64,000 nucleotides of DNA, taken from NCBI GenBank assembly GCA_002102555.1, contig MCFL01000015.1, positions 186,001-250,000 on the forward strand, given 5' to 3'. Below, in pieces: positions 1-11,155 of this stretch. Below the pieces are notes generated by a model. It was not told the origin of the DNA. It searched no databases and saw only the letters and a list, made by a program, of their open reading frames with translations. The translations under genes and the position numbers were made by a program. How positions within the stretch are numbered: the stretch's first letter is position 1; each line of letters begins with the position of its first letter. Origin of the DNA: Catenaria anguillulae PL171 (Eukaryota > Blastocladiomycota > Blastocladiomycetes > Blastocladiales > Catenariaceae).

Positions 1-289
1 CTTCAGTCGCACCTTGGTCTTTCCGCGGTCTTGTTTGTCGTCTCGTGTGGGGCCGCTGCCATACTGCACCGCCTCGTTGTTCCAGTCTCCCCTCCGCCCG
101 CACACAGCCGGTCATTCTTTCCTTTCAGGCAACCGCCGTCCTCTGTTACTCCTTCCCTGCTGTCACGCCCTTGTCACCGACGCGCTCACTGCAACCTCCA
201 CCCGCGTTCTGTGATCACCCTGCCAACGACCTTGGCCTGTCGCCAGCCTACAAAACCGACCAAGGCGTCCGATTTTCATCACCAGCACC
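1..289 (+). promoter_or_regulatory. 5' flank of the methyltransferase gene
   Basis: This stretch holds only short overlapping frames with no recognisable protein. It is pyrimidine-rich and runs straight into the methyltransferase start, so it is most likely promoter and 5' leader. No TATA box or other specific element stands out. Confidence 0.4.
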
Positions 290-1222
290 ATGAACGCTGA
301 CGCCGCCTCCTACCTCGCCGCTGCCAACGGCCACTCATCCAAGCCCGATTCGGCCACGACCAACGGAGCACCCAAGCTGTGGTCGGCGTCGGAAATCGTG
401 GCCTATTACGCCGAATTCGCACAATCCTACGACACGGACATTGAAGCCGACCACCGGTCGTACCCTGCGCCGTTCATCATTGGCAGCTGGATTCTCGAGC
501 ACTTGCGCAAGTTTCCTCCTGAAGCGATCAGTGACACGCAAAGTGTCGCTGGTGGAGAGTTGCGCATTTTAGATCTCGGGTGCGGGACAGGCCAATCGTC
601 GCGTGTTTTTTTTGAGTCGCTCAAGGCGACGGGTGGGTCTCTGGAGATCGTGCATGGAGGCAGCGCCCACGTGGATCATGCCCAGTCAAAGAAGAACGGG
701 ACCAGCGATCATGCAAGCTCAAAGACAGTGCCTGTCAAGGTGCACGGAATTGACGCAACCCCCGCGGTATGCAAACATTCTAGCTTACATTGCACCGACA
801 CACCCATCTGACATCTAGACCATCATGTGCAGATGCTCGACCGCGCACGCGCTCTACCTTTTGCCTCCCTGACCTGCGCCAACATCGAGCAACCTCTACC
901 CTACCCGGTGCACTATTTCCACGCCATTGTGTGCGTGGGTGTCATGGACTTTATTCACGACCCTGTCTCGCTGTTGCACCAACTGCGCAACGTGACGGCC
1001 GACGGCGCACTGCTGGGCCTTACTATGCCTGAAAAGCAAAGCGGTGCTGGTGGGGAGGACGAGTTGAACGGGTGGACGCGCGGGCAAATGGACGAGCTGA
1101 TCCGACGCGGTGGGTGGTGGGTCGAGCGGCATGAGCGCGTGCTTGGGTATGTGGATTCGCAGTTGGGCAAGCCCGTTTGGTATCATGCGTGGTTGATGGT
1201 CAGGAAGCCGCATGTGGAATAG
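290..1222 (+). CDS. SAM-dependent methyltransferase, METTL27/WBSCR27-like
   Basis: Two exons (290-766 and 833-1222) joined by a 66-nt GT-AG intron give a 288-residue protein. The glycine-rich SAM-binding motif I reads ILDLGCGTGQSS near residues 90-100. It is followed by an acidic second strand ending GIDATPAML, a VGVMDFIHD segment that fits motif IV, and a C-terminal strand typical of class I methyltransferases. The N-terminal YYAEFAQSYDTD plus motif I pattern resembles the WBSCR27/METTL27 group, whose substrate is not settled. No signal peptide is seen, so it is probably cytosolic. The start ATG sits just after a CACC context. The substrate cannot be told from sequence. Confidence 0.8.
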
Positions 1223-1639
1223 GGGGGACGAGAGTTTGTGTTGACATGTTTATCTTTTGTGAGTTTCTCGTGCGGTCCACACGACTTGGACGATTTTTCC
1301 ATGCAAGTCATGTTTCTCGATCGGCTTGGATTGTGACATGGCCTTATGACTGGGGTGTCGTGTCATTTCTCGCTTTGGTATTCGTAAATCGATGCTGCTG
1401 GCATTTTTTCTCCATGTCATTGGCTCGGTTTGGCTTGAGACGCGTTGACTGCAGTGTTGTAGTCGAGGTGTTTGCACCTCTTTTTTTTTTTTGGCCTGTC
1501 GCGCGTCGTGGCATTTTCTTCATCACTGACTCAACTTCAAGTCTCCACGACTGCAACAACCTAGATTCTGCGACGCTTCACGGAGGGTAGCCTGTAACAA
1601 TGACAGACCACGTTTTGAGTTCTATAGACCTGAATGGCG

Positions 1640-1645
1640 TATAAA
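1640..1645 (+). promoter_or_regulatory. TATA-like box upstream of ARF1 gene
   Basis: A TATAAA hexamer lies about 120 bp upstream of the ARF1 start codon, in a pyrimidine-rich leader. Position and sequence fit a core promoter. No experimental support is available. Confidence 0.35.
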
Positions 1646-1735
1646 GAGCGACCCCAACCCAGACATCTCTCCCATAGTTTCGGCTCATCATCATCCGACA
1701 CCGACCGTTCACTCCAATCAATCCAATTCATCTAA

Positions 1736-2458
<723 letters not shown>

Positions 2459-2721
2459 CGCACCACGAGGAAGGAGGATAAGCTCTCTCGGAGATTGTGT
2501 TTGGTGCATGTATTTACATACTACATGTTTTTCGATTTCGTTCCTTGGTCTGTGGGAATCCAGCACGTGTCCTGACCGACGGACTGCCGCCGATCTGCAA
2601 GTCAACGGTCATGATTCCTTTCCATCCGAGAAAAGCAAGACTGACTTGCAGGATGACAGCAATCCTCGCGCTCCCCAGTCTCCCGTCCCGGACGCAAGAA
2701 AGCAGTACATTTGCCGCAACC

Positions 2722-4927
2722 ATGACCCTGCTTCGCCACCAATCGACCTCTTCCGTGGCCCTTGTCGGGGGGACCGGCAGGAAGTCATGGCCGCTTGGAC
2801 GTGTTTTGATCACATTCACTGCTGCCCTCACACTGCTCTCGCTCGCCCTGGCCGCCGCCGCCGCGCAGTCGCAACAACAGCAGCCTCCCGAAGCCCTTTT
2901 TGTCAGCCCGCTCAAGATCGGCAGTCCGCGCGCCAAGAATGTACGCATCGAACACGCTGTCTGCCCTACAACCTGTTATCCGTTTGGCAGTTTGGCAGAA
3001 GTGATCACAGTTTCTCACCACCTGCGACACCTCATTTGTATCTGCTTCGCTAGGTGTTGCCCGACTTCCGCTGTTCAAAGCCCATGCGCTCGCAGCCTCG
3101 GTTCCCGACCCTCAACACCACGTCACGGTCCACGATCGATTATGGCGGGCAACTCAAGCTTTCCGTCCCTCAGGCGCTCTTTACAAGCGACTTTGATTAC
3201 ATTTCATCCCGCAAGCAACAAAAATCCGCGGGCGTGTCTCCCATTGTCCCGGTTTCTCTTCGCCCAACCCTGCTGTCTGAATTCTGTGCCGAACTTCCGT
3301 TCCTGCTCCGTCTCGGATCCACCAAGGACGCGATTGCAGATGCCGAAAGGGTCTTCAAGAACGCCAATCAGGGCTGCTCGGTGCTCTCGGCCATGTTCAA
3401 CGCGCGCAATCAGGCATACGCCAATCCTCGCCCGGCCTCGACCTCGACGCCGCCGATCGACGGCCCAAGCAACTCGTTTGAGGTGACGCTGCGTTCTATC
3501 AAGCACATTATTGCCACGTTCAAGGACAATGGGTCGCTGATCAAGGAGCCCACAAAGGGCACAAAGTCGCCGCCGTCCATTGCCGCCATGCGCGAGCTGC
3601 CCATGACCATGAGCCCGTTTGCCGATGCGCGTGCCGTGGATACGTTTGCTGTTGTGGAAGCCGTGCAAAAGGCTGTGCAGGAGCAAGTCAAGCAGATCAC
3701 CAAGCGCGACGGCGGGGCCGAGATCCTCAAGGCGCTTGCTGCGGTCGAAGCGTTTGCCATTCTTGGGGTTGGCGATGCAAAATTGAGTCAAGACATCGGC
3801 AAGCAAGGCGTGGTCGTGTTTGCCAAGACTTTGGCAAAGTTTGCCACCATCGTATGCTGCGATTGCTCTGTAGTTCTTGCTGTGTGTTGCCATCAAATCT
3901 CACTTGTTCAACCTTGCCCGCGCAGATTGAATCCACCATGGTCAGCCAACGCAACGTCAGGGCCAAGAAGAACTACCCCTGGAGCAAGTCACCTGCATTC
4001 AATGTCACCTCGGTCGTGCAGCTCAACAAGGTGGATGGCGACAACTTTGCAAAGATCTTTTCCGAGGCTCCAGCTGGCCACATTTCGTTTGATGTGGCCC
4101 TGTTCACGAACCCCATCAAGTCGGTTGTCAAAGATTTGCTTGCCCCGAGCAACCAGATCTACTCGGCAGGTGACGTCCAAAAGTGCAAGCTGGTCAAGCC
4201 CAAGATTGCCGTCATGATCAATGGAAAGCCGTGGTTCTCTGGGTCATTGGTCAAGAATCCTGGGACGCCGATTGAGCCGCAGAGCGGAAAAAACGCGGTC
4301 ATGTACACGGTCAACTGGTTTTTGCCTGCCAACGCAAACGGTACCGCCACAATCTCCACTCTTCATTGTTGCCTGATTCTGATGAGACACTGACCTCCTG
4401 TTTATTTCACAGCGACTTCCGTGCACCCGACCCGCAAAGCCCTGTCTGCCGCCGTCAAGTCCCGAGACCCAGTCCGCATGACGTTTGAAGTGACGGCCAG
4501 TGCCAGCGAGGTCGGAACCGTTGGTTGCCCCAACCTGCCCACCTTACCCGTGACCATCTCGACCGCGTACGCGTGCAACGACGACTTCAAGACCGCACAG
4601 CAAAAGCTTGCGTCGGCGAGCCAAGCAGACGCATTTGAGGACGATGCCTTGGACTTTTCATTCACGGACGAGTCGGACGCGTCGTTCGAGGACGACATGT
4701 GGGCCGATTACTCGGTTGGCGATGAGGGCATTTGGGACGATGGCATGGATGAGGATGGCGTTGAGGACTCGGTCGACTTTGCGTTGGGCGACGACCTCGT
4801 GTGGGATGAGAATGGGTTGGATGAGGAGGCGGACTTTGCGTTGGCGGATGCCGAGGCCGCCGCCGATGAGATGTTTTCGGCCGGTGAGGAGGCGTTTGCC
4901 GATGATGCTTTGTTTGATGAGTACTAG
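2722..4927 (+). CDS. Unknown signal-anchored protein with acidic C-terminus
   Basis: Four exons (2722-2940, 3054-3851, 3926-4340, 4413-4927) give a 648-residue protein. The start is the last of two in-frame ATGs. It places a hydrophobic segment (about residues 29-47) after a basic N-terminus, which fits a signal peptide or signal anchor. A Gln run and a large, probably extracytoplasmic body with few cysteines follow. The last 100 residues are extremely rich in Asp, Glu, Trp and Phe, with repeats of the DEADFALADAE type. I do not recognise a family. The next gene also ends in an acidic tail. Splice phases all agree, so the gene itself is well supported while its function is unknown. Confidence 0.7.
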
Positions 4928-5385
4928 GACCATACGGTCATGGTGGAATTTGGAAAGTGGTTACGGTGAGTGTTTTTGCAAAGCGGGGGCGTACTTTGAC
5001 ATTTCTGTGCTGGATGTGGCACTTGCTCCATAATTGTTCCTGGATTTCAATTGATTCTTTTTCTGATGCCGCAATCCATTAAGAACCTCGCTCGCTGCTG
5101 TTCCTCAAATGAGAGTCCAACGTGTATTTCGCCGTGCCACTAAGTGCACATAAGACCAACGCGTTCTTCGTTCCCACAACTGAGGTGACTTTCAGCTCGT
5201 TGGAAGCGGTGAGTCGCTTTCTGCAATACGTGGCCTTTTGATTCATGGTGGCTCCTACATAATGGTCAAGCGACCCGCTCGGCCCGAGTATTGACATTGA
5301 TCAAGCTCTCCTTTGCCAAGATCACACACCACAAACTAAGCTCTCTCGTCGAAACCAAAGCCGTCACACCACCTCGTCGAGCACC

Positions 5386-6591
5386 ATGTCTGCCCAAGCT
5401 GTCTGCATCGGCCTCGGCTACAACACAAACGCAAATGCCGATGACGACCTTCCCGGGACCATCCAGGACGCCCAAACCATGGCGACCGTGGCGACCAACA
5501 ACGGGTTCGAGGCCTCAACCTTGACGGACGTGGACGAGCCCGTCAACCGCGAGCAGATTCTCGACTCGCTGCGCAGCATGGTGGAAAATGCCCAGCCTGG
5601 CGACAACCTCTGTTTCATGTTCAGCGGGCATGGTGGGAATGCGTCAAGCGGCGATCCGAACGAGGTGGACGGCGTGGACGAGTTCATTGTGGATTCGTAC
5701 GGCAACCCGATTTACGACAATGAGATCAGGGATATTTTAACAGGGCTTCCTGCTGGTGCCAACATGGTACGTCCATTCTCGGTCAACTTTTGCTTTGACG
5801 GGCCGACCACTGACTCACTTGAATATCAATAGACGATGGCTTTCGACAATTGTCGCTCTGGTACCATTGCCGATCTCGATACGGCCGGCATTGAAGGCAA
5901 CGTCGTGTGCATCTCTGCTTCGCTCGACAACGAAAACTCGCTTGCCGGCGAAAACGGGTCGCTCTTCACCAATGCGCTGGCTGAGGTCATGGCCGAGCAT
6001 CCCGATGCGTCGTGGCAAGAAATCAAGGACATGATTGATGCACGAGTGGGCGACCTCGGGCAGACGGTGCAGCTGTCGAGTACGGACCCGGCCTGTACGT
6101 GTTATGGAGTTGTGTGAGTGTGCTCAGGGCCTGATGACTGACCTTGCCTATGTGCATGGGTACTAGTGCTTGATGAGCCGCCGTTTGGCGTCTCGCCTGA
6201 TCCCGAAAAGCTCATGCCTCTCATGCTCCAAGATCAAGCAACCTGTCCCGATGACGGTGACGCCCGACATGACAAGGACATTCAAGAGGAAGACACGCAA
6301 GTCGACCAGGTGGATCTGATCCAAGAGCTTGACCAAGTGATCCAGGATCCGTTTTTTCAAGACGTGCTAGACACTGCAACGACCGTCGCAAATGTGGACG
6401 ACACAGTGGGCGGGTTGATTAACGACACGATAGCTTCCGGTTTGGATCCGAACGCTGAGCCGTCGGCTTTGGAAATCGCTTGGAACGAGGCGGTTGGCAA
6501 CCGCGGCCAGTTGGATCTCTCGTCGGCCGTCATGCCCGAGGATTGTGCGGGGGAGTGCGACGGATGCAATGATGGGCTGATGATTATGTGA
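5386..6591 (+). CDS. Caspase-like (peptidase C14 / metacaspase-type) protein
   Basis: Three exons (5386-5766, 5833-6094, 6167-6591) give 355 residues. The N-terminal 240 residues carry a caspase-hemoglobinase fold: a first strand AVCIGLGYN, the catalytic His in FMFSGHGGN, the DEFIVDSYG segment, and the catalytic Cys in MAFDNCRSGT, close to the D-x-C-[HR]-S-G pattern of metacaspases. This predicts a cytosolic cysteine protease, which in metacaspases cleaves after Arg/Lys. No N-terminal proline-rich prodomain is present. The third exon adds an acidic, Asp/Gln-rich tail of about 140 residues that ends in a Cys-rich patch (CAGECDGCND). That tail is not part of the standard domain. The donor at 6095 was chosen because only it keeps the exon 3 frame open. 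Confidence 0.75.
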
Positions 6592-6796
6592 TCTGGCCTC
6601 ATTCATGTTTGCCCAAGAGTCCCTCGCAGTGGGTGTTGTTTGATTTCGCTTTGTATGCCCTCATTCCTATGTACATTTCATGACTTTGATTCATAAATTC
6701 AGTGGCCAAGTTCCCAATTCTGCTGTTTTGCGAGCTCGTTATGGCTCTTTTGTTGCCGGAAGACTGGCGAGCGGTGCCGAATCGAAATCTGAAGTG

Positions 6797-6944
6797 TATC
6801 CTCACCTAGTAATTTGCTTCGCCGTCCGTGGAGAGAGTGATATGCGCCTCACGTGGCGCTCAGACCTTCATTTGTCCATGTAACTTACTAAATAAATCAA
6901 TACAAAACAAAACGAAAAAGAGAGCCATCATGCAACCCTGCCTC
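6797..6944. repeat. Left inverted terminal repeat of DIRS-like element
   Basis: The repeat begins TATCCTCAC and ends CAACCCTGCCTC. Its reverse complement is found at 8578-8716 with scattered substitutions and small indels, including an extra 8-9 nt near the outer end here. A shared core holds GATATGCGCC and CACGTGGCGC. Confidence 0.8.
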
Positions 6945-8483
6945 AAGAGAAAGCGAGCCCACCAGACCGGAGTCACCACCACCATCTCCCGCACCCGGTC
7001 GTGGCGAAGGCGCGCCAACACCTGTGGGATCAGCCAAGGTGGAGGGAACGCGTAGCCGCCCTCGAGTGGCCATGTCGACTGCGAAAACACGTCTGTGCCG
7101 GCGGCAAATGAATCGTGCCACCGAGAATAGAACCAAGGGCACTTCGGTGTCCGACGAGGCGAATAAGTCGAGTGAGCGAGCGTCCCACGCGCGCTCCATC
7201 CAGCGGAATGCTGGCATTGTCATGCCGTAGTCGTGGTTGTCGAAGAGACGAGAAGCCGCAGCTGCACTGCTGTTGTCCACACCAGCTATATGTTGCGCAC
7301 CCAGGTTGATGTGCTTGGCCATGCACACCGCCCATATCCGCTTGGCCAGAAGATCCAGATCCAGCAACGCATGACCGCCCTGCCGACGGACATATGCCAC
7401 CGTGGTTGTGTTGTCCGAACGCAGCAAAACTGACTTGCCCGCCCAAGCGTCTGCGTTCAACGTCACCGCGTGCAAAACCGCGCCGAGCTCGCGCCAGTTC
7501 GAGGACCGCCCGTCGGCCATGGAGCCCCAGCGGCCTTGCTGCATGTTGGATCCGTGAACGGCGCCCCAGCCCACACCCGATGCGTCGGTGTACACCGTCA
7601 CGTCCGGGGGCTTCGGAATCAACGCTTGGCCGTTCCACCCGGACAGCGCCGACGCCCACCACTGAAGCTCGGTCTGGGCGGACGGCGAGATCGGTACGGG
7701 ACGCTCCCAGGACAGCGTCGTGCGAAGTGCGAAGTGCAGGTTGCGCTGCAAGAAGCGTTGGTTGATTGATGCCGGCAGACCTGCTGGGGCCACGGCGTTG
7801 ACCGTTCCAAGGAAGCGTGCGAGAGACCTTGCCGAGGCCGACTTGGCGTTCAAGAGGCTGCGAGCCTCCCGCCCAATGTACTTGAACGTGGTCCGCGGAA
7901 CCCGCAAGAGCATCCTCCGCGTGTTGATCTCGAAGCCCAGGAAGTCGATCACTTGCGTTGGATCCAGCACGGACTTGGACATGATGAGCGTGAAGCCCAA
8001 TTCGGCGAGGTGAGCAACCACTTGATTCGCTGCCGAGCGCGCTGCCTCCGCTGAATCCGCCAAAACCAAGATGTCGTCCAGGTACCAAACCAGACGAATG
8101 CCGCGAGCAACCAGGGGGCGAAGTGCAGCCGACATGACGCGCGTGAAGATCTGTGGAGCAGGGCTCATGCTAAAGAAAAGTGTCCGCCACTGGAAAGTCA
8201 CGCCTTCCCAAGTGAAGCTGAAGAAGTGGCGAAACATTTCGTTCAACAGCACGGCAAAGTAGGCATCCTTGGCGTCGATCTTGCATGCGAAGTCGCCCTT
8301 GCGCACCATTGACCGAGCCGTATGAATGCTCGACATTTTGAACTTGTCGTGTGCAAGGAACTGGTTGATCCACCTCGCGTCGAAGCAGACCCGCCTCTTG
8401 CCCGACGGTTGGGTCACAACAAAGGGGTTCATAAACGAGTGAGGATCCATCGTTGACGGCGGCGGTGGCACGGTGCGAGACAA
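6897..8483 (-). pseudogene. Reverse transcriptase-RNase H remnant of the DIRS-like element
   Basis: A frame of about 528 residues carries RT motifs (CFDARWINQF, KIDAKDAYF, the catalytic box WYLDDILVLA) followed by RNase H (VYTDASGVGWG, WRELGAVLHA, LRSDNTTTVAYV). The RT is 5'-truncated, with an in-frame TGA just upstream near 8545. Near 7067 homology moves to another frame, where a typical DIRS C-terminal YAFPPPWLIP motif continues until the terminal repeat. Loss of the N-terminus, the frame break and the absent recombinase make an active protein unlikely. Confidence 0.75.
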
Positions 8484-8577
8484 AGGCGAGACGGCAAGGG
8501 GAACGGGTCCAGGAAAGATTGCGAAGAGTTTGATGGCAGGCTCTCAAGCAGTTACAACTCGGTCAGAGCTTTTGAAA

Positions 8578-8716
8578 GAGGCAGGGTTGCATGATGGCTC
8601 TCTTTTCGTTTTGTTTTGTATTGATTTAGTAAGTTTTTTACATGGACAAATAAAGGTCTGAGCGCCACGTGAGGCGCATATCACTCTCCCCACGGACGAC
8701 GAAGCAAGTGAGGATA
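8578..8716. repeat. Right inverted terminal repeat of DIRS-like element
   Basis: Mirror copy of 6797-6944, starting GAGGCAGGGTTGC and ending GTGAGGATA. The divergence between the two copies suggests the element is not brand new. Confidence 0.8.
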
Positions 8717-8909
8717 CCCGCTACATGCCACCGTGACATGAAAATCGAATTGTGTGACTACTGCATGAAAAGGGGAGACTATGTCACACATATGGCAAAG
8801 AATTGATTCAACCAGGCCAAATCTGCCAGGACAAACACGGGACACTGCGGCAAAAACAGGGCAGACCAACTCAAGCGACGCAAGTGCGAATCATCAATAA
8901 TGACGTGTT
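8717..8909. other. Gap between retroelement and membrane-protein gene
   Basis: No gene or repeat seen. This is probably the 3' flank of the minus-strand gene that follows. Confidence 0.4.
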
Positions 8910-9844
8910 TCACTTTCCACTGTCGCCGCTACTCTTGATTGTGATTGAGGTCGAATGCCCCGAGCTTGAAAAGCTCTGGTCAATAACCGATAGATTCTTT
9001 ATGGGAGATCCAGCCAACGGAGAGCAAACAGCAGTCGAAGGTCGCCTACCTGGCGAACCAGGACCTTCAAGTTCTCTCGCCGTCCTGCTGTCCACTGCAT
9101 CTCTTGCGTCATTGTTCCCAGCGCTCGGAGCAAATCTCTGGTCCAGAATGGACCGAATAAAGAGGCGCTCAGCTGCATTCGCGACGAGCCGCGGTTTTGC
9201 CACGAGCTGAAAGTAGACGAGGAAGATGGTGCATGAAACGGCAAAGAGAATGACAGACCACCCACATGGTTTGCGATTCACGAGTCCGAATGGAGCCAAG
9301 ATGCCAACGATCACAACAATGACCAGCGCAATGACTGCGCCGGGTTCACCAGCAGGTGATGAGCAAGGCCGGTCAAGACTGTTCATGCTGTAGCGGAGCT
9401 TGAGAAGTGATGCGAGCTGGATCGCATGACTGAGGTTTGCAAAACATGTCGACACGCCAAGTCCAGTCACGTCGCTGAATCCTTGAGCAGGGGATGACGA
9501 TGACTGCCACATGCTTTTTGAGCCAACAGACCAACCTGCTCCAGAATCCAGTTAAACAGGTAGGCCAGAACGGCCGACGTCAGGACCGCTCGAGCCGGTG
9601 TACGATCCGCAACGTGCAGTGTCGGGCGACTCATGTTGGACGCAGTGGAAACATTCGATACACTAGCGGTAGAGCTAGGCGCTGATTCAAAAGATACGGT
9701 GGAATTGGAGCTTTTGGAATTGATTGGAATCGCTTTCGCAAAGACTGGCCGCCGGTGAGCTATTGTTTGGCGTGCTGAATGCAATTTCCTGTCCGTCAGC
9801 TTCCGTCTAATGTAGTGTTTATCAATGGCCTGGGAGAGAGGCAA
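8910..9844 (-). CDS. Hypothetical multi-pass membrane protein
   Basis: Two minus-strand frames, 9844-9467 and 9512-8910, appear to belong together. The first is Ser/Thr-rich and ends in a hydrophobic stretch (VLTSAVLAYLFNWIL). The second adds hydrophobic helices (AVIALVIVVIVGILAPFGLV and VILFAVSCTIFLVYF) and a polar tail. The frames can be joined by a very short intron or, more simply, by one missing base in the A-run near 9513. A small upstream exon starting near 9882 is possible, because 9844 is not an ATG and a CCCAG acceptor lies next to it. No family is recognised. The gene sits immediately beside the retroelement. Confidence 0.4.
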
Positions 9845-9887
9845 GTTGTGGTCAAGATCAGTAAGTTACAGTGAGGTTCATTTTGCA

Positions 9888-10269
9888 CCGGCTAGTACTC
9901 GTGACACATATTCGCAGCAGGACGCAGGGGTGTAGGGATAACTTGTACTCTTGGAAACTGGTTCAAGAGCGGGGGAATCGATGAAAATGCAGCACCTGGC
10001 CCTGGAAAGTGGGACCGAAGTTTTGACCGCATCGCCGTGGTAACGCACCAAGTCGTGTACTGTAACCACGATTTGAGCTTGGCTCCCAAATCTAGTGCCC
10101 CCAAATGGTGACAGTAGACAGGGGATCCTCTTGGTTAGCAGTTTTCCATCAATTGAAGGAGTCTACTGGTTTCGAGCAAGACAACATGAAATCATTACAT
10201 CATTCATGGAATCATCGAGAGACATGTTGAGTCGCCAACCTTTCGGCACTCGATGCAAACCAATGTACA
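9888..10269. other. Intergenic stretch
   Basis: Short spurious frames only. It probably contains the promoter of the ARF-like gene that starts at 10270. Confidence 0.4.
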
Positions 10270-11025
10270 ATGGGGCAGTCGCTGTCTTCCCTTTGTGATT
10301 TCGGAGAAACGGAGCGCCGAATTCTCATGGTCGGTTTGGATGGATCTGGTTCGCCCCCCCCCCCCCCCATTCAAATCTCGACCCAAATCGAATGCGTACC
10401 GTCTCACACCATTGTACAGGCAAAACGACCATCTTGAACCGGATTCGAGGTGGGGCCACCTTTCATGACGTCGAGACGACAAACGGTTCGCTTCGCCTCG
10501 CCATCAAGTCTGCATCTTTAGCTATCGTTCCGTTGAGCTCACGATCACGTTTCCTTTCAAGGCTTCAACTTGGAAACGGTGGACGTGAACGGGGCAACAT
10601 TGACCATCTGGGACATTGGGGGAAAGTGCCTCCCTCTGTACTATCATTGTACGTACGCTTGACATATTCAACAAGCGGGGGCGCCATACATACTCACTGG
10701 TGACATGACCTCAGACTACCAGGACGCGCACGCTTTCGTCTTCGTCATTGACTCGAGCGACGAGATGCGCATGAAGCAGGTGAGCATGGAGCTCACCCAT
10801 GTCCTCAAGGCGTCGAGAGTCAACCGACCGGTTCTCATTCTTGCCAACAAGCAAGAATTACCAATGGCGATGCCAGCGACCAAGGTGCGTGAGCAACTCA
10901 CCCAAGCATTGCCCGAGCTACTCAGAGAGCCGGATCGCCAGTGGATTGTGCAAGGGACAAGTGGAGCGAACGGATCCGGGCTGGATGTCGGAATGGACTG
11001 GTTGGTCAATGCATTGGGTAATTGA
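10270..11025 (+). CDS. Divergent ARF-family GTPase with altered G3 and G4 motifs
   Basis: Four exons (10270-10348, 10420-10485, 10562-10648, 10715-11025) give 180 residues, the usual ARF length. Gly2 is present (MGQSLSS) and the P-loop is good (GLDGSGKTT). Other motifs depart from ARF1: switch I reads TTNGFNLET instead of PTIGFNVET, the catalytic Gln of G3 is Lys (WDIGGK), and guanine-specificity NKQD is NKQE. The C-terminal GTSGANGSGLD matches the G5 region. The first intron splits the same P-loop glycine codon as in ARF1 at 1.8 kb, so this is an ARF-derived paralogue, probably impaired in hydrolysis. All splice phases agree, so it does not look like a pseudogene. Confidence 0.8.
10354..10368. 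repeat. Poly-C tract in intron 1 of the ARF-like gene
   Basis: Fifteen consecutive C lie within the first intron, six bases after the donor. The length is likely variable. Confidence 0.9.
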
Positions 11026-11155
11026 AGAGCTCTGTTTGAAGCAAGGTGAGCCGATAAGATCGGCCGAGTGTAGCAAGTCGAAGGATACATGACTGGCCGG
11101 GGTGGCGCATGGCGATCCAAGTGTATGTACACGAAAAGAGATGGACCCACTCGAA

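Larger units (their letters stand above)
6797..8716 (-). mobile_element. Internally deleted DIRS-like retroelement
   Basis: A 1.9-kb unit is bounded by imperfect inverted repeats of about 140-150 bp. Between them on minus lies a reverse transcriptase plus RNase H frame. Inverted termini with an RT-RNase H of this type match DIRS elements, which use a tyrosine recombinase instead of an integrase. Here no recombinase, methyltransferase or gag-like frame is present. The RT lacks its N-terminal part and the polyprotein runs straight into the terminal repeat. I read it as a non-autonomous deletion derivative. No target-site duplication is visible, as expected for DIRS. Confidence 0.75.

Noticed and set aside
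1177-1590. Plus-strand frame of 137 codons downstream of the methyltransferase
   Set aside because: Starts inside the methyltransferase exon in another frame; Cys/Phe/Trp-rich composition typical of 3' flank, no domain.
6797-8716. DNA transposon, because of the inverted terminal repeats
   Set aside because: No transposase; the coding part is reverse transcriptase and RNase H of DIRS type, which also have inverted termini.
10270-11025. Divergent ARF as a pseudogene
   Set aside because: Four exons stay open and in phase, and substitutions fall in functional motifs without stops or indels.
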